Source of the DNA: Psychrobacter sp.
GTDB lineage: Bacteria > Pseudomonadota > Gammaproteobacteria > Pseudomonadales > Moraxellaceae
Direction of reading: 5' to 3'
Length of the DNA stretch: 14,009 nt
Assembly (NCBI GenBank): GCA_029264635.1
Contig: JARIAA010000077.1
Span: 1 to 14,009 of the forward strand
Part shown: in pieces, positions 1 through 6,541 of the stretch
Layout of the letters: each line of letters starts with the position of its first letter
Numbering within the stretch: position 1 is the first letter of the stretch
Notes under the pieces: generated by a model
What the model was told of the DNA's origin: nothing
Database searches by the model: none
What the model saw: the letters and a program-made list of their open reading frames with translations, nothing else
Position numbers and translations under genes: made by a program

Positions 1-1178
1 GAGCCGTGACTAAAGGCAAATGCAGAGGCAGTAAACACCTGCATCCAACTGAACATAATAAAGGTCGCTTTGGTTAGATCTTCTTTATGCTTACCACGAA
101 TACTCTTGGTATAAATAAAGGTCGCAAGCCACACCAGCGCCGCTATCATACCCATAATCAAAAAGCCTTGGAGGTTTGTCATATTACTATTGACATTCTG
201 CAAGCCTTTAAAGATGACCAAAGAAGCCATAACCGCGCCGCCTGCAGCTGCAATAATAGGTACCCATTGCTTCAATGCTTTTAGGGTGTCAAGGTTGCTA
301 CGCTCATTCTCAATTTTATAGAGCTGTTTGTAATAGTCAGTTTCTAAATCCTCAACATCACAATCATCATCTCTATAGATTTCTTGATCACGCAACATCG
401 CCGACGTATAAGCCAGTTGCTCTGATTCAGTTAGACCATCCAAAAATTCTTTGTGGTTTTGCTTTAAGGTTTTTTTATCGTCCTTTAGCGTTGCAATGTG
501 TGCCTCTGTTCTATCATTATATTCGATGATATTTTTCTTAATTTGGCCATATAAAAAGTAAGAAAAAACGCCGCCTAAGAGCGGTGATATGACCCAAGAG
601 ATAGCAATCGTTCCAATCGTTCCCCAGTTCACAGTGGATAAGGCCATCTCGGTACCACCTAAGTTGATACCAAGCACTATAGAGCTACCGACAACACCGC
701 CGATAATGGCATGGGTGGTCGAGACAGGCAAACCTTTTTTAGTGGCAAACAACAGCCAAAACGCGGCAGCGATGAGCGCGGACAGCATGACATAGATAAA
801 CTGATTGGGTGTCACTGATAGACCGTCTAGATCGACAATGCCGCTGCGAATCGTATCGGTGACTTCACCGCCTGCCAGTACGGCTCCTGACACCTCAAAT
901 ATCGCGGCGATCCCCAGCGCCTGCGGAATAGTCAACGTCACTGCACCGACTGAGGTACCAAAGGAGTTGGCGACGTCATTACCCCCAATATTGAATGCCA
1001 TAAAGACACCAAAAGCTGTGGCAACGATAAACAGCGTCGTCTGCTGACGCATGGTGTAGTCAAGTCCCCACCACAAAAAATAGCCTGTCATCACAATAAG
1101 TAAAATGGCAAAAAATAGATTGACCCTCATGGTACCAACTGATTTGACCGACTTTGTAGAACTGCTACTAATACCCAT
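1..1178 (-). CDS. Inorganic phosphate transporter, Pit family (3' end beyond window)
   Basis: Low-affinity phosphate permease of the inner membrane (PHO4/Pit family), which takes up phosphate, usually as a metal-phosphate complex with protons. About 392 codons are visible; the C-terminus runs off the left edge. The family signature GGNDVANSFGTSV lies at residues 65-77 and PVSTTHAI at 151-158. The sequence stops inside the second signature (AFSHGS, normally followed by NDVANA), so the second PHO4 repeat is incomplete here. Hydrophobic segments occur near residues 20-37, 47-64, 84-103, 126-146, 155-172 and 186-210. A charged cytoplasmic loop (about 211-302, rich in K, E, D and Q) separates the two halves, and helices resume near 305-322 and 338-356. 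The ATG at 1178 follows a weak AGGG about 11 bases upstream. The polyphosphate enzyme gene lies upstream on the same strand. Family is certain; whether it deserves the name pitA is not. Confidence 0.93.
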   Translation of the reverse strand, partial: MGISSSSTKSVKSVGTMRVNLFFAILLIVMTGYFLWWGLDYTMRQQTTLFIVATAFGVFMAFNIGGNDVANSFGTSVGAVTLTIPQALGIAAIFEVSGAVLAGGEVTDTIRSGIVDLDGLSVTPNQFIYVMLSALIAAAFWLLFATKKGLPVSTTHAIIGGVVGSSIVLGINLGGTEMALSTVNWGTIGTIAISWVISPLLGGVFSYFLYGQIKKNIIEYNDRTEAHIATLKDDKKTLKQNHKEFLDGLTESEQLAYTSAMLRDQEIYRDDDCDVEDLETDYYKQLYKIENERSNLDTLKALKQWVPIIAAAGGAVMASLVIFKGLQNVNSNMTNLQGFLIMGMIAALVWLATFIYTKSIRGKHKEDLTKATFIMFSWMQVFTASAFAFSHG

Positions 1179-1246
1179 AAATTAATACGCCCTGCGTAAG
1201 CTGATTGAAGATACTTGCGATTGCAGCGCACGATGGCGCCTGCGCA

Positions 1247-1264
1247 TTGTCATCATGACGTCAT
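1247..1264. promoter_or_regulatory. Palindrome ATGACGTCAT with GTCAT direct repeats, possible operator
   Basis: TTGTCAT at 1247-1253 and ACGTCAT at 1258-1264 start 11 bases apart, the spacing of PhoB half-sites (consensus CTGTCAT plus 4 AT-rich bases, repeated). The second copy overlaps the perfect 10-bp palindrome at 1255-1264. It sits roughly 70-85 bases upstream of the phosphate permease start. The orientation is opposite to the gene, the 4-base linker is not AT-rich, and no clear -10 follows. The Pho-box reading is therefore a weak inference, and the site may instead bind another dimeric regulator. Confidence 0.25.
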
Positions 1265-1423
1265 ACGTGCGATATGATTCTTTTCAATAATTTTTCAGCG
1301 CACTGCTTTAAATGCTGTTTTTGAGATTTTATCGGCTTGAAGACTGTTACCGATTAGTAATCAGCCTATTAAAATTGTTCACGGTATAACTCTACTGTAA
1401 GACGTAAAACATTTGAGCTACCA

Positions 1424-1477
1424 TTAAGCCGCAAGGGATAACGCCAAATCATTCGATTAAAGCACCTTGCGGCTTAA
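1424..1477. repeat. Perfect 13-bp inverted repeat with U-tract on plus strand
   Basis: Arms TTAAGCCGCAAGG (1424-1436) and its exact complement (1465-1477) are separated by 28 bases. On the plus strand the right arm is followed by ATG and then six T (1481-1486), so it has the layout of an intrinsic terminator with a long loop. No plus-strand gene precedes it. It could end an unannotated small RNA, be a degenerate repeat element, or act as a barrier to antisense reading into the spacer. On the minus strand there is no T-run after the stem, so it does not terminate pap. Confidence 0.5.
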
Positions 1478-1701
1478 ATGTTTTTTGATGCTTATCAGAT
1501 CTAGCAACTTGATTATTTGCTCGCTGTTATTTGCCTCTAGCATCACGCGCCTATTATATTAAATAATTAAGCAGAATGCATGATGATAGGATTAGATTTG
1601 TAACTGAAAATGTCAAAAGTCCTCGTCTTCTAGGTTAAATCTTACTTGAACAAACTTGGAAAAATTAATAGTTGGTGCCAGTGGCACTATATTAGCAGCC
1701 C

Positions 1702-1740
1702 TTTTATGACAAACGCTATAGTTTAAAGTTTGTCATAAAA
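1702..1740. repeat. Perfect 13-bp inverted repeat downstream of pap
   Basis: Arms TTTTATGACAAAC (1702-1714) and GTTTGTCATAAAA (1728-1740) flank a 13-base loop, 18 bases past the pap stop codon. The position suggests a terminator. However, the T-run lies on the 5' side of the stem and an A-run on the 3' side when read on either strand, the reverse of a normal intrinsic terminator. Only the U residues inside the stem itself would be available. A protein-binding dyad or a transcript-end stabilising hairpin fits as well. Confidence 0.45.
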
Positions 1741-1757
1741 AAAAGACGATACAGTAT

Positions 1758-3488
1758 TTATAAGCGAGATTTTAGCTGCTCTATAGCGTGATCTAGTACT
1801 GCTAAACGTGCACGGCGCTTGTCATTAGTTGCAATCACACACCACGGCGCAGCGTTTGAATCCGTACGTGCCAGCATATCAGCGGCAGCTTGTACATAGT
1901 CCGACCATTTATCTCGATTGCGCCAATCATCATCGGTGAGCTTAAATTGCTTATGCGGCGTCTCACGGCGATCTTCAAAGCGCTTTAACTGCTCTTCTTT
2001 ATCGATAGCAAGCCAGTATTTGATAACAATGGTGCCAGCGCCAGTCAAATCTGCCTCAAAGCGATTAATCTCCTCATAAGCGCGCTGCCATTCGGTCTCA
2101 GCTGTCAATGCTTCGACACGCTCGACCAATACCCGCCCATACCAAGTACGATCAAAGATGGCAACACGGCTTATGCGATCGGTCTGCTCATTTGGCAGCC
2201 GTGTCCAAAAACGCCATAGATAAGGATGCTGTAGCTCATATAACATCGGTGCGCCAATATTATAAACTTGGTACTCACGCGGGTCGAGCGGTGCGACCAT
2301 TCTTTTAATAGCGCCGCCCTTGCCAGCGGCGTCCATGCCCTCAAAAGCAAATACGACATGACGACCGTGACGACCTCGCAGTAATTTTGCAAACTTGGCC
2401 TGCTTTTTTGCAAGTTGCTTGTTGTAGGTGGACTTATCGACAGCAGAATTATCGATGTTTATGAGCTGGTTGGGTATCTCTACAGGGACAAAATGTTGTA
2501 TCTCATCATTGTCAAAACCAATAATCTTATTAGTTGCCTTATCATCAATCGCAGCCACACTATTACTGGCAAGCGCTGTTTGCATAGCCTGCAATACTTC
2601 GTGGCAAAATGCCGTAGCGGCTTGCAACTTATCACTACCATCGATAATGACCCAATCGTCTTGCTGCTGTAATAAGGTCGCGGCAACCAGATTGAATTGA
2701 GCTACTACCTCAGTATTACTCCAATCTATTTGATATAAAAACTGCGGATCGGCTTCTTTATGGGTTAAACGCTCCTGTAGGGTTTCTATATCAACATGAA
2801 ACCAGCACTTAAGTAACTTGGTGTGATTGGCGGCCAGATCACGCTCAAAAACCTGTAGTTTGAGCAGCTGCTTCTGTAAATAATCTTGCCATTTAGCAGT
2901 AAGTAAGGCTTGCACTTGATCAGGCTGTTTATTTTTACACTGCTTATTTTTGGACGCTTTACGCATAGTTGTATTTTGCTTAGCATCATTATCTTGAATG
3001 GCGATGCCTGCTATGCGCATCACATTATATAAAAGATCGGCATACCAATTACCAAAATAAACCATAACATCACCGTGACGGGGCATAGCATTCGTATGAG
3101 CCTGCCAGATAGGTTGAGACGCAAGCGGTGGATAACCTATGGTCGCCTCAACTTTTAATAGTCTAGGATCAACCCACTGACGCAGCTGCTTGACAGCAGA
3201 ACCTTTGCCCGCTTGCTCCATACCATTGACCAGCACCAGTAACCCTGTTGGCGTACTAGTCATTGATGGGGTCGGTTGACGTGTCGCTCGCAGAGCATAT
3301 TGTGCGGTAACCAAGCCCAATCTCAATGCATCTTTATCCATCGAAAACTGACTGAGGGGATTAGGAGACAAGCGCTGTCCGACTATTTGACTGTCAAGTT
3401 GCTCAGTCAATTGATGAATAGCCGTCGTTTGCTCCTCCCCTTTACGTTGGTGATTAGAGTCATTCCTGTCTTTTTTATGGTTAGACAT
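1758..3488 (-). CDS. pap: Polyphosphate:AMP phosphotransferase, two-domain PPK2 family
   Basis: Cytoplasmic kinase of the PPK2 family that moves phosphate from polyphosphate to AMP, giving ADP. The 576-residue chain holds two PPK2 domains. The N-terminal one has an altered P-loop (GMEQAGKGS, 89-97) and GNWY (146-149) where active domains carry a Walker B FDRxWY. The C-terminal one (about 355-576) has an intact P-loop GMDAAGKGG (384-392) and FDRTWYGR (445-452), so it is probably the catalytic half, as known for two-domain family members. Pap enzymes I recall are about 475-500 residues. The extra length comes from a hydrophilic N-terminus (1-45), a K/N/Q-rich insert (about 165-192) and a linker (about 300-350). 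GGAAG six bases before the ATG supports the start. The phosphate permease lies downstream on the same strand. Confidence 0.9.
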   Translation of the reverse strand: MSNHKKDRNDSNHQRKGEEQTTAIHQLTEQLDSQIVGQRLSPNPLSQFSMDKDALRLGLVTAQYALRATRQPTPSMTSTPTGLLVLVNGMEQAGKGSAVKQLRQWVDPRLLKVEATIGYPPLASQPIWQAHTNAMPRHGDVMVYFGNWYADLLYNVMRIAGIAIQDNDAKQNTTMRKASKNKQCKNKQPDQVQALLTAKWQDYLQKQLLKLQVFERDLAANHTKLLKCWFHVDIETLQERLTHKEADPQFLYQIDWSNTEVVAQFNLVAATLLQQQDDWVIIDGSDKLQAATAFCHEVLQAMQTALASNSVAAIDDKATNKIIGFDNDEIQHFVPVEIPNQLINIDNSAVDKSTYNKQLAKKQAKFAKLLRGRHGRHVVFAFEGMDAAGKGGAIKRMVAPLDPREYQVYNIGAPMLYELQHPYLWRFWTRLPNEQTDRISRVAIFDRTWYGRVLVERVEALTAETEWQRAYEEINRFEADLTGAGTIVIKYWLAIDKEEQLKRFEDRRETPHKQFKLTDDDWRNRDKWSDYVQAAADMLARTDSNAAPWCVIATNDKRRARLAVLDHAIEQLKSRL

Positions 3489-3729
3489 GTTTTACTTCCA
3501 TTTTATTTTTGTGAAAAAACTATATTCATCCTGCATATTCACTGATAATAGCATTTGCTTCATCAATAAATGACAGCGCTGTGTAACAGTTTGACATTTG
3601 TATTCTGTCTTATTTTCTTTTAAGGTAATGTACTATGTTAGTAGGGTGATTTTGCATCACTAATAACTCTAAAACAAAAGCTATTTTTATTAAAATACTT
3701 CCCATTTACTTATTACAGGATTGACTGTT
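3489..3729. other. Divergent promoter region between pap and the FFLEELY gene
   Basis: This 241-base AT-rich region must hold promoters for both divergent genes. On the minus strand an extended -10 is listed separately. A perfect palindrome ACAGCGCTGT lies at 3573-3582, directly beside a CTGTCAT heptamer (minus strand, 3570-3576). A plus-strand TTGACA (3591-3596) matches a -35 box but has no good -10 at 16-18 bases. A small dyad GTGAT-TTTGC-ATCAC sits at 3646-3660. The plus-strand start signal is AGGA at 3717-3720. Confidence 0.45.
3545..3553 (-). promoter_or_regulatory. Extended -10 promoter candidate for pap
   Basis: On the minus strand this reads TGC-TATTAT, an extended -10 (TGnTATnAT). 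It implies a 5' leader of about 50 bases before the pap ATG. The -35 window reads TCATTT, which is poor, but it is covered by CTGTCAT (3570-3576). That would fit an activator-dependent promoter, possibly PhoB. The activator is inference only. Confidence 0.35.
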
Positions 3730-4443
3730 ATGTCTGCTTTATCTGAATTACAAACACACCTAACACGCTATTGGGCGCTGCCTTACCATGATGATGAGCA
3801 ACTGCATGCTAAGCTCAATGAAGTACAAGCATGGCAACGGGCACGTATTAGACGCACTCATGCAGAGCTATTTGAGCAGCCAAAAAATAAGCCCATGGCA
3901 AACTATTTTGTGACTCAATTATATGGTGGTGACGAATTTAAGTTGCTGGCTAAGCAGTTAGAACGCATCCTTCCTAAAGCCAAAAAACTACAGAGACTGG
4001 CTAAAGAATCGGTATTAGAGACGGGTACTATGGCGGTGCAAGCGGCTATCTTAGCAATTGAGCTGGATATGCACTTGGCACAGTGGCTGATAAAGCAAGA
4101 TTTGCCAGTTAATGAAGAAAATATGCTTAAAGCTTACCGCGCCGTTGATGAAGCTGACGCGCGCCGTACGCAGATTAATAACCTAAAAGACGTTTGCTAT
4201 CGTACTGACAAATATCTCAACTCATTTATGCTACGCAAGGCCTTTTCGCTTGCTAAAGGTGCTGCCTATAGTCGTGGCTATCAGCCTTTGTATGATTTTA
4301 TTGACGCAGGCTTCACCGCTATGAAACCATTAAAAAGCGTCGGTGGTTTTATTGAACCGTTCTGCGAGCGCGAGCTGCAGATTATCGATCAAGTTCATAA
4401 GGCTGATAGTGACGACAACGTCGACGTATTTGCTGTATCATAG
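3730..4443 (+). CDS. FFLEELY-motif protein of unknown function
   Basis: A 237-residue soluble protein matching the conserved FFLEELY-motif proteins of Acinetobacter and Psychrobacter, whose function is not known to me. The motif appears as YFVTQLYGG (residues 59-67), just after a basic helix (RARIRRTHAELF, 37-48). The rest is predicted to be mostly helical with many K, R, E and L, including the stretch LAKQLERILPKAKKLQRLAK (73-92). No signal peptide or membrane segment is visible. The ATG at 3730 is preferred to the in-frame TTG at 3721 because AGGA (3717-3720) lies nine bases before the ATG but touches the TTG. It is transcribed divergently from pap and lies 157 bases before ubiE, separated by a long hairpin. 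Co-transcription with ubiE is possible but not shown. Confidence 0.85.
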   Translation: MSALSELQTHLTRYWALPYHDDEQLHAKLNEVQAWQRARIRRTHAELFEQPKNKPMANYFVTQLYGGDEFKLLAKQLERILPKAKKLQRLAKESVLETGTMAVQAAILAIELDMHLAQWLIKQDLPVNEENMLKAYRAVDEADARRTQINNLKDVCYRTDKYLNSFMLRKAFSLAKGAAYSRGYQPLYDFIDAGFTAMKPLKSVGGFIEPFCERELQIIDQVHKADSDDNVDVFAVS

Positions 4444-4471
4444 GTTAATAATAGTCATTGGACGAAGCATT

Positions 4472-4517
4472 TTGCACGCACTGGACGACCAATAATTTTG
4501 GTCACCCGTGCTTGCAA
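4472..4517. repeat. Long imperfect hairpin between the FFLEELY gene and ubiE
   Basis: TTGCA-C-GCAC (4472-4481) pairs with GTGC-T-TGCAA (4508-4517) with one mismatch. An inner GACCAA (4487-4492) pairs with TTGGTC (4498-4503) around a five-base loop, and a small internal loop lies between. It starts about 30 bases after the upstream stop codon. Neither strand has a T-run after the stem, so it is not a standard intrinsic terminator. It may protect a transcript end or aid Rho-dependent termination. Confidence 0.45.
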
Positions 4518-4530
4518 CCTGCCTATGCCT

Positions 4531-4559
4531 TTGAATAGACGATACTTACGATGCATAAT
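4531..4559 (+). promoter_or_regulatory. Sigma70-type promoter candidate for the ubiE-ubiJ-ubiB run
   Basis: TTGAAT (4531-4536) and CATAAT (4554-4559) are separated by exactly 17 bases. The predicted start lies near 4566, giving a leader of about 35 bases before the ubiE ATG. It sits just after the long hairpin, as expected for a promoter that starts a new transcription unit. Confidence 0.5.
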
Positions 4560-4600
4560 TACGATAAACTAGTCATTATCACAAGCTACAGGACAACCTT

Positions 4601-5686
4601 ATGACCGACACCTTGAAAGAAAACCCTCATAAGTCTACGGCAAATAGCCATATTCAAGATAAATTGGTTAAAAACAGTATTGATGAGAGCAAAAATATCA
4701 GCGCAAAAGCTCAAGCCCGCCAGAATCCTACTCATAGTCAGGTAACAGCAAGCACCGATAATAATGATTTTACTCATGTGCAAGACTTACCGACAGGAAC
4801 GCCACAAGGCCAGCAAACTACTATGCCAGATACTCATCACAAGATGAATAACACGTCAGCCCAGACTGCAAAGATGCAAAACGCGCAAACTGCTTTTAAT
4901 CAGCGTGATGATATCAATAATCCACATACCCTTGATACCGATGGCGCAGAAGAGACTCATTTTGGCTACAAAACGGTTAACAAGGCAGAAAAACAGGCGC
5001 GTGTTGCGGATGTTTTTACTTCGGTTGCCAAAAAATACGACATTATGAACGACTTGATGTCTTTTGGTATTCATCGTCTTTGGAAGCGTTTTGCTATTAG
5101 CCTATCTGGCGTACGCGCCGGTCAGCATGTACTCGACATTGCTGGTGGTACTGGTGATTTAGCTAAAGTCTTTAGTCGCGAAGTCGGTCGTAACGGTCAT
5201 GTCGTCTTATCAGATATTAACGCAGCCATGCTAGAAGTTGGTCGTGAGCGCTTGATTAATGCTGGTTGTAATAATGTTGATTTTGTCCTTGCCAACGCTG
5301 AGACGCTTGCGCCATTTGAAGACGAAAGCTTTGATCTATTAACCATCAGCTTTGGTCTGCGCAATGTCACAGATAAAGATGCAGCGTTACGCTCAATGTA
5401 CCGTGTACTAAAGCCAGGCGGTCGTTTGCTGATTTTAGAGTTCTCAAAGCCTATCTTTGAGCCGCTATCTAAAGCGTATGATTTATACTCTTTTACTGCT
5501 TTACCGCTGATGGGCAAGATTGTGGCTAATGATTCAGAGAGCTATCAGTACTTAGCAGAGTCGATTCGCATGCATCCAGACCAGCAAACTTTGAAGCAGA
5601 TGATGCAGCAAGCGGGTTTTGAAAATTGTGATTATCACAATCTCACAGCGGGTATCGTAGCCGTCCATCGAGGTTTTAAAGCTTAA
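4601..5686 (+). CDS. ubiE: UbiE C-methyltransferase with long N-terminal extension
   Basis: SAM-dependent methyltransferase for the C-methylation step of ubiquinone synthesis (and of menaquinone where that is made), acting in the cytoplasm at the membrane. The catalytic part starts at THFGYKTV (119-126). It follows E. coli UbiE closely: KYDIMNDLMSFGIHRLWKR (145-163), SAM motif I VLDIAGGTGD (177-186), SFGLRNVTDKD (250-260), VLKPGGRLLILEFSKP (269-284) and SIRMHPDQQTLK (321-332). E. coli UbiE has 251 residues and begins nine residues before this point. Here there are about 110 extra residues, rich in Q, N, T, H and K, without hydrophobic segments. AGGA seven bases before the ATG at 4601 supports the long form. 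In-frame ATGs at 4823, 4844 and 4874 have no visible ribosome site. First gene of the ubi run. Confidence 0.95.
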   Translation: MTDTLKENPHKSTANSHIQDKLVKNSIDESKNISAKAQARQNPTHSQVTASTDNNDFTHVQDLPTGTPQGQQTTMPDTHHKMNNTSAQTAKMQNAQTAFNQRDDINNPHTLDTDGAEETHFGYKTVNKAEKQARVADVFTSVAKKYDIMNDLMSFGIHRLWKRFAISLSGVRAGQHVLDIAGGTGDLAKVFSREVGRNGHVVLSDINAAMLEVGRERLINAGCNNVDFVLANAETLAPFEDESFDLLTISFGLRNVTDKDAALRSMYRVLKPGGRLLILEFSKPIFEPLSKAYDLYSFTALPLMGKIVANDSESYQYLAESIRMHPDQQTLKQMMQQAGFENCDYHNLTAGIVAVHRGFKA

Positions 5687-5745
5687 CAAATATGGCTTAA
5701 TAAAAACCAAAGTCCACATTAGTGCTGGCTATGCGGCAGTATCAC

Positions 5746-5751
5746 TATAAT
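5746..5751 (+). promoter_or_regulatory. Perfect TATAAT upstream of ubiJ, possible internal promoter
   Basis: A consensus -10 hexamer lies 23 bases before the ubiJ ATG in the 88-base ubiE-ubiJ gap. The -35 window at 17 bases reads TGCTGG, a poor match. A weak internal promoter is possible; chance in AT-rich DNA is a real alternative. Confidence 0.2.
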
Positions 5752-5774
5752 CATTTTAAACATGTGAGAGTATT

Positions 5775-6482
5775 ATGCTAACGGTATTACTTTTGGCAAG
5801 TGCCGAAAAACTCATTAATATGGCTATCGCTAGTGATGAGATTACCCAAGCAGGTCTTGTACCGCTTGCTGGTAGAGTGCTGCGGTTAAATATGGCGCTG
5901 CCCAAAATACAATTAGATATTTTATTCAATCATGAGCATCTGCGTTTTGAGCCTATTACGGCTAATAGCATTTTTGAGCCGCGCGGACAAAATATCGGCA
6001 GAAATGCAGATGAACGTGAGCAAGCCGATATAGATATGAGACGTATGGGTCACAGCATTCCCGACTGCATCATCAACGTTGAAAATCCTGCACAGCTCTT
6101 AAATTTGATGCGCGGCGCTGAAGGCAATCTGCCCATTGAGGGCGATTACAAAGTGTTGATGCAGCTTAAACAACTGGTTGCTGGATTTGATCCTGATATT
6201 GCCGGTCAGCTTGAGCCCTTCATTGGCAAGCCCATGGCAAGCCAGTTGCAGCTGCTGATATCTCAGCTTAAGGGCAGCTTTCGCCATACTGCCAAACGAG
6301 CTTTCGACGATGTGAGCGATTGGGCCAATGATGTGGCAGGCACAAGTCCACCTGACCCTCTCGAAAAAGCAGAAGCGGACAGCCTCAAGCAGCAAATCCT
6401 TAAGCTGCGAGCGGATGTTGAGCGCGAAGAGGCACGGCTAGCTGCCATCAAAGCTGAACAGGCACGCTTAACCAATAGATAA
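5775..6482 (+). CDS. ubiJ: UbiJ, SCP2-domain ubiquinone biosynthesis accessory factor
   Basis: UbiJ is an accessory protein of the soluble ubiquinone-synthesis complex. In E. coli it binds lipid intermediates through an SCP2 domain and works with UbiK. The 235-residue protein has the family layout: an N-terminal SCP2-like domain (about 25-130, with LAGRVLRLNM at 31-40 and LPIEGDYKVLMQL at 119-131), then a middle part with FDPDIAGQLEPFIGKPMASQ (138-157) that aligns with FDPAELLAPYTGDIAAE in E. coli. A charged C-terminal coiled coil follows (about 196-233), with repeated K/E/A/L pattern. E. coli UbiJ is about 201 residues; the extra length is partly an insert near 65-90. The start is plausible, with GAGAG four bases upstream. 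It lies between ubiE and ubiB, the order found in E. coli, which strongly supports the name. Confidence 0.88.
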   Translation: MLTVLLLASAEKLINMAIASDEITQAGLVPLAGRVLRLNMALPKIQLDILFNHEHLRFEPITANSIFEPRGQNIGRNADEREQADIDMRRMGHSIPDCIINVENPAQLLNLMRGAEGNLPIEGDYKVLMQLKQLVAGFDPDIAGQLEPFIGKPMASQLQLLISQLKGSFRHTAKRAFDDVSDWANDVAGTSPPDPLEKAEADSLKQQILKLRADVEREEARLAAIKAEQARLTNR

Positions 6483-6541
6483 GCTTCATTTGACGTTCAA
6501 TTATCCCTATCTAGACTGATTATTTAGAGTAATTATTCCCC

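Larger units (their letters stand above)
1179..1757. other. Gene-free spacer between pit and pap
   Basis: No credible coding sequence was seen on either strand of this 579-base AT-rich spacer. It holds a 10-bp palindrome overlapping GTCAT direct repeats (1247-1264), a 13-bp-arm inverted repeat (1424-1477) followed by six T on the plus strand, a short GTGCCA-G-TGGCAC dyad (1675-1687), and a second 13-bp-arm inverted repeat (1702-1740). The promoter of pit should lie in its left part on the minus strand, but I could not choose a convincing -35/-10 pair. Confidence 0.6.

Noticed and set aside
87..1047. Four plus-strand open frames opposite the phosphate permease
   Set aside because: The minus strand here encodes a continuous Pit-family protein with clear signatures; the plus-strand frames are its antisense shadows with no family features or ribosome sites.
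1576..1638. Twenty-codon plus-strand open frame in the pit-pap spacer
   Set aside because: No ribosome site and no recognisable product; length is within chance for this spacer.
1675..1687. Dyad GTGCCA-G-TGGCAC
   Set aside because: Short with a minimal loop and no U-run; its distance from both gene starts gives no basis for a specific role.
3721..3729. TTG start for the FFLEELY protein
   Set aside because: The AGGA ribosome site touches the TTG directly, leaving no spacing; the ATG nine bases further is correctly placed.
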